Shown here piece after piece: positions 62,810 to 64,000 of a stretch of 64,000 nt of DNA. A model generated the notes under the pieces. That model was not told the DNA's origin, did no database searches, and worked only from the letters and a program-made list of their open reading frames with translations. The DNA comes from Shewanella pneumatophori (GTDB lineage Bacteria; Pseudomonadota; Gammaproteobacteria; Enterobacterales; Shewanellaceae), in assembly GCF_023283895.1 (NCBI RefSeq), contig NZ_JAKILB010000002.1, positions 124,001 through 188,000 of the forward strand, read 5' to 3'. Within the stretch, counting starts at the first letter, position 1, and every line of letters begins with the position of its first letter. Made by a program: the position numbers and the translations under genes.

Positions 62810-63718
62810 TTAATGTAGCAATGTAAATATTGATTTATTGTTTATGGTATTAATTATTTTTTGCTGTGCGGCATTCTTAGCTGACTCTGCGCTATTTGGC
62901 GACAGGCCTATTTCGGTCAGTATCTTTTGACTAACCGTTACGCTGGGTTTATTCGCTTCAAATAACTGTAAAAATAGAGTCTGCTTAGCGATAAACTGCT
63001 GTCCTTGTCTACCATGTTGAGTTTTGGCTTTGATATAAAGCGTAATGTGTGCATCTGCAGAAACTATTAATGATTGTGCTAATTTCGCCTTGATAGTTGA
63101 TGCAAATAAATCTGGCGAAGAAATAATTGTTACACTAATACTCTGGATCTGCTTGTTTAGTGAGCGCTCTAAACTGAGGTGAATTTTATTTAAAGGGGCA
63201 AGGCTTGTTTCAATTAAACTAGGTACAAGTGTGATAGCATTCTGTGCTTTAGAAAGTAATCTTGACACCTCATTTAAACGGTTTAGATCTCGCCATGAGC
63301 TACCATTATTAGCTAATAAATCTGTAGCAAGTAAATGACTGTGGTTGATATCATTTAGTAGTTTATTAACCCATACAGTTTTATTGATTCTAAACTCATA
63401 TTCACAAGGCTGTTGCTCACAACTTTGGCTAACTAACTCCATGTTACTGATTTCCACAGGCAGAGAATTAATGCTTGAATTAAGCGAATAGCTAGAAGTA
63501 ACAAGGTTATCTGTTTTTTCTTGTTGGTTTTTTTCAGAAACCTCTACCTTGCTATATAGCTGTAATGCTAATTGCTGCTTTGCGTCTCGTTCTGCAGCAC
63601 TTTGGTCGTTACCATATCCTTTAATTGTTAGGTATGTATCACTAGCATGGGCGCTCTTTGTAATGCTAAGTATTAGTATTATTTGTAGAGCAAGCAAAGT
63701 CTTAATTAGCGACTTCAT
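62810..63718 (-). CDS. LPP20-like exported protein (first gene of the operon)
   Basis: A 302-residue protein with a signal peptide ending SAHA (residue 25). Residues ~26-125 show the LPP20 pattern: LTIKGYGNDQSAAERDAKQQLALQLYSKVEVSE, a serine-rich middle, and a closing strand CEYEFRINKTVWVNKLL. A helical region and a second beta-rich domain (ISVTIISSPDLFASTI to FLQLFEANKPSVTVSQKIL) follow, the latter like the LPP20-linked C-terminal domains of other bacteria. It begins the eight-gene operon, 22 bases after the likely transcript start. Confidence 0.72.
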   Translation of the reverse strand: MKSLIKTLLALQIILILSITKSAHASDTYLTIKGYGNDQSAAERDAKQQLALQLYSKVEVSEKNQQEKTDNLVTSSYSLNSSINSLPVEISNMELVSQSCEQQPCEYEFRINKTVWVNKLLNDINHSHLLATDLLANNGSSWRDLNRLNEVSRLLSKAQNAITLVPSLIETSLAPLNKIHLSLERSLNKQIQSISVTIISSPDLFASTIKAKLAQSLIVSADAHITLYIKAKTQHGRQGQQFIAKQTLFLQLFEANKPSVTVSQKILTEIGLSPNSAESAKNAAQQKIINTINNKSIFTLLH

Positions 63719-64000
63719 AATTTAGTTAGCTTTTGTTATTTTTTATAAAATACGAAAATGCTATCTATATTTCAATTGTATTTATTTTGATTGAAAGTTG
63801 ATTTTCTTGCACTTCTAGTCAAATTAATCGATTCGTGTTGTCGGGGAATGGGGGGTGTTGCTTTAGTTTTATTGGATTTTAATATAGTGAAGTCATGATT
63901 TTTTCTGGGATAGTTGTCTAATTAAACGTTTTTTGTTTTCATGCTTATAATTGGCGGGTTTATTCGTTTTCATGAATAATTAGTCATAGCTTCCTGTAAT
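63719..64000. other. AT-rich region upstream of the exported-protein operon
   Basis: About 280 strongly AT-rich bases holding the promoter of the minus-strand operon. No open frame or Fur box. A short G-run (ggggaatggggggtg, near 63843) stands out in the otherwise AT-rich DNA. Confidence 0.5.
63747..63775 (-). promoter_or_regulatory. Probable sigma-70 promoter of the exported-protein operon
   Basis: TTGAAA and TATTTT separated by exactly 17 bases on the minus strand, giving a short leader of about 22-25 bases before the first ATG. Confidence 0.45.

Overview
The window looks like a chromosomal segment from a marine gammaproteobacterium of the Alteromonadales, most likely Shewanella or a close relative. 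The basis is gene content: a cobA-cysD-cysN-SLC13-cysC sulfate operon followed by a TIGR03899/DUF2806-like gene, several large TonB-dependent receptors, an RIO1-type kinase, PldA, HemG and ArfA. The DNA is moderately AT-rich throughout. I see no rRNA, tRNA, CRISPR array, insertion sequence or phage gene.

Layout. 1-5.7 kb: the end of an unknown gene, a DUF3010 gene, an exported peroxiredoxin, an RIO1 kinase, a degenerate S41-peptidase-like protein and phospholipase A1. 6.1-11.8 kb: the sulfate assimilation operon, with siroheme methylase, ATP sulfurylase CysDN, an SLC13/TrkA-C permease and APS kinase. 11.9-14.1 kb: a conserved hypothetical gene and an MFS transporter. 14.5-19 kb: an iron locus behind a good Fur box, made of a porin, an imelysin and a di-heme DUF1111 oxidoreductase (IrpA/IrpB type). 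19.2-30.9 kb: HemG with a small b-type cytochrome, a glycosyltransferase, DsbA, a DUF4397 lipoprotein, a flippase-like protein, a 2OG-Fe(II) oxygenase, a pirin, an RNase D-like exonuclease and a cold-shock/DUF3465 fusion. 31-36.7 kb: an EamA exporter with a striking upstream palindrome, ArfA with its in-gene hairpin, a Cys-rich ArsP-like permease and an NhaC antiporter.

37-51 kb: a large TonB receptor, a LysR regulator with an HlyD/DUF2955 efflux pair, a DUF3325-DUF3649-PepSY operon divergent from a second TonB receptor, and a NimT/NimR-like MFS/AraC pair. 50.8-53.8 kb: a Fiu/YbiX-like pair (a third TonB receptor and an Fe(II) hydroxylase) behind an excellent Fur box. Iron acquisition is therefore a repeated theme.

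54-63.7 kb is the most unusual part. An eight-gene minus-strand operon (63718 down to 55540) encodes only exported proteins: LPP20-like proteins, a lipoprotein resembling the middle and C-terminal parts of flagellar FlgT, a protein with FlgT-N/LPP20-like domains, and an MltC-type lytic transglycosylase. No flagellar gene is nearby. I read it as a candidate undescribed outer-membrane/periplasmic assembly built from FlgO/P/T-like parts. Two more exported proteins (DUF2541 and a lipoprotein) lie just downstream.

Start sites were moved from the longest open frame wherever a clear ribosome binding site pointed to an internal codon. Family names come from recognition of motifs, not from database searches.
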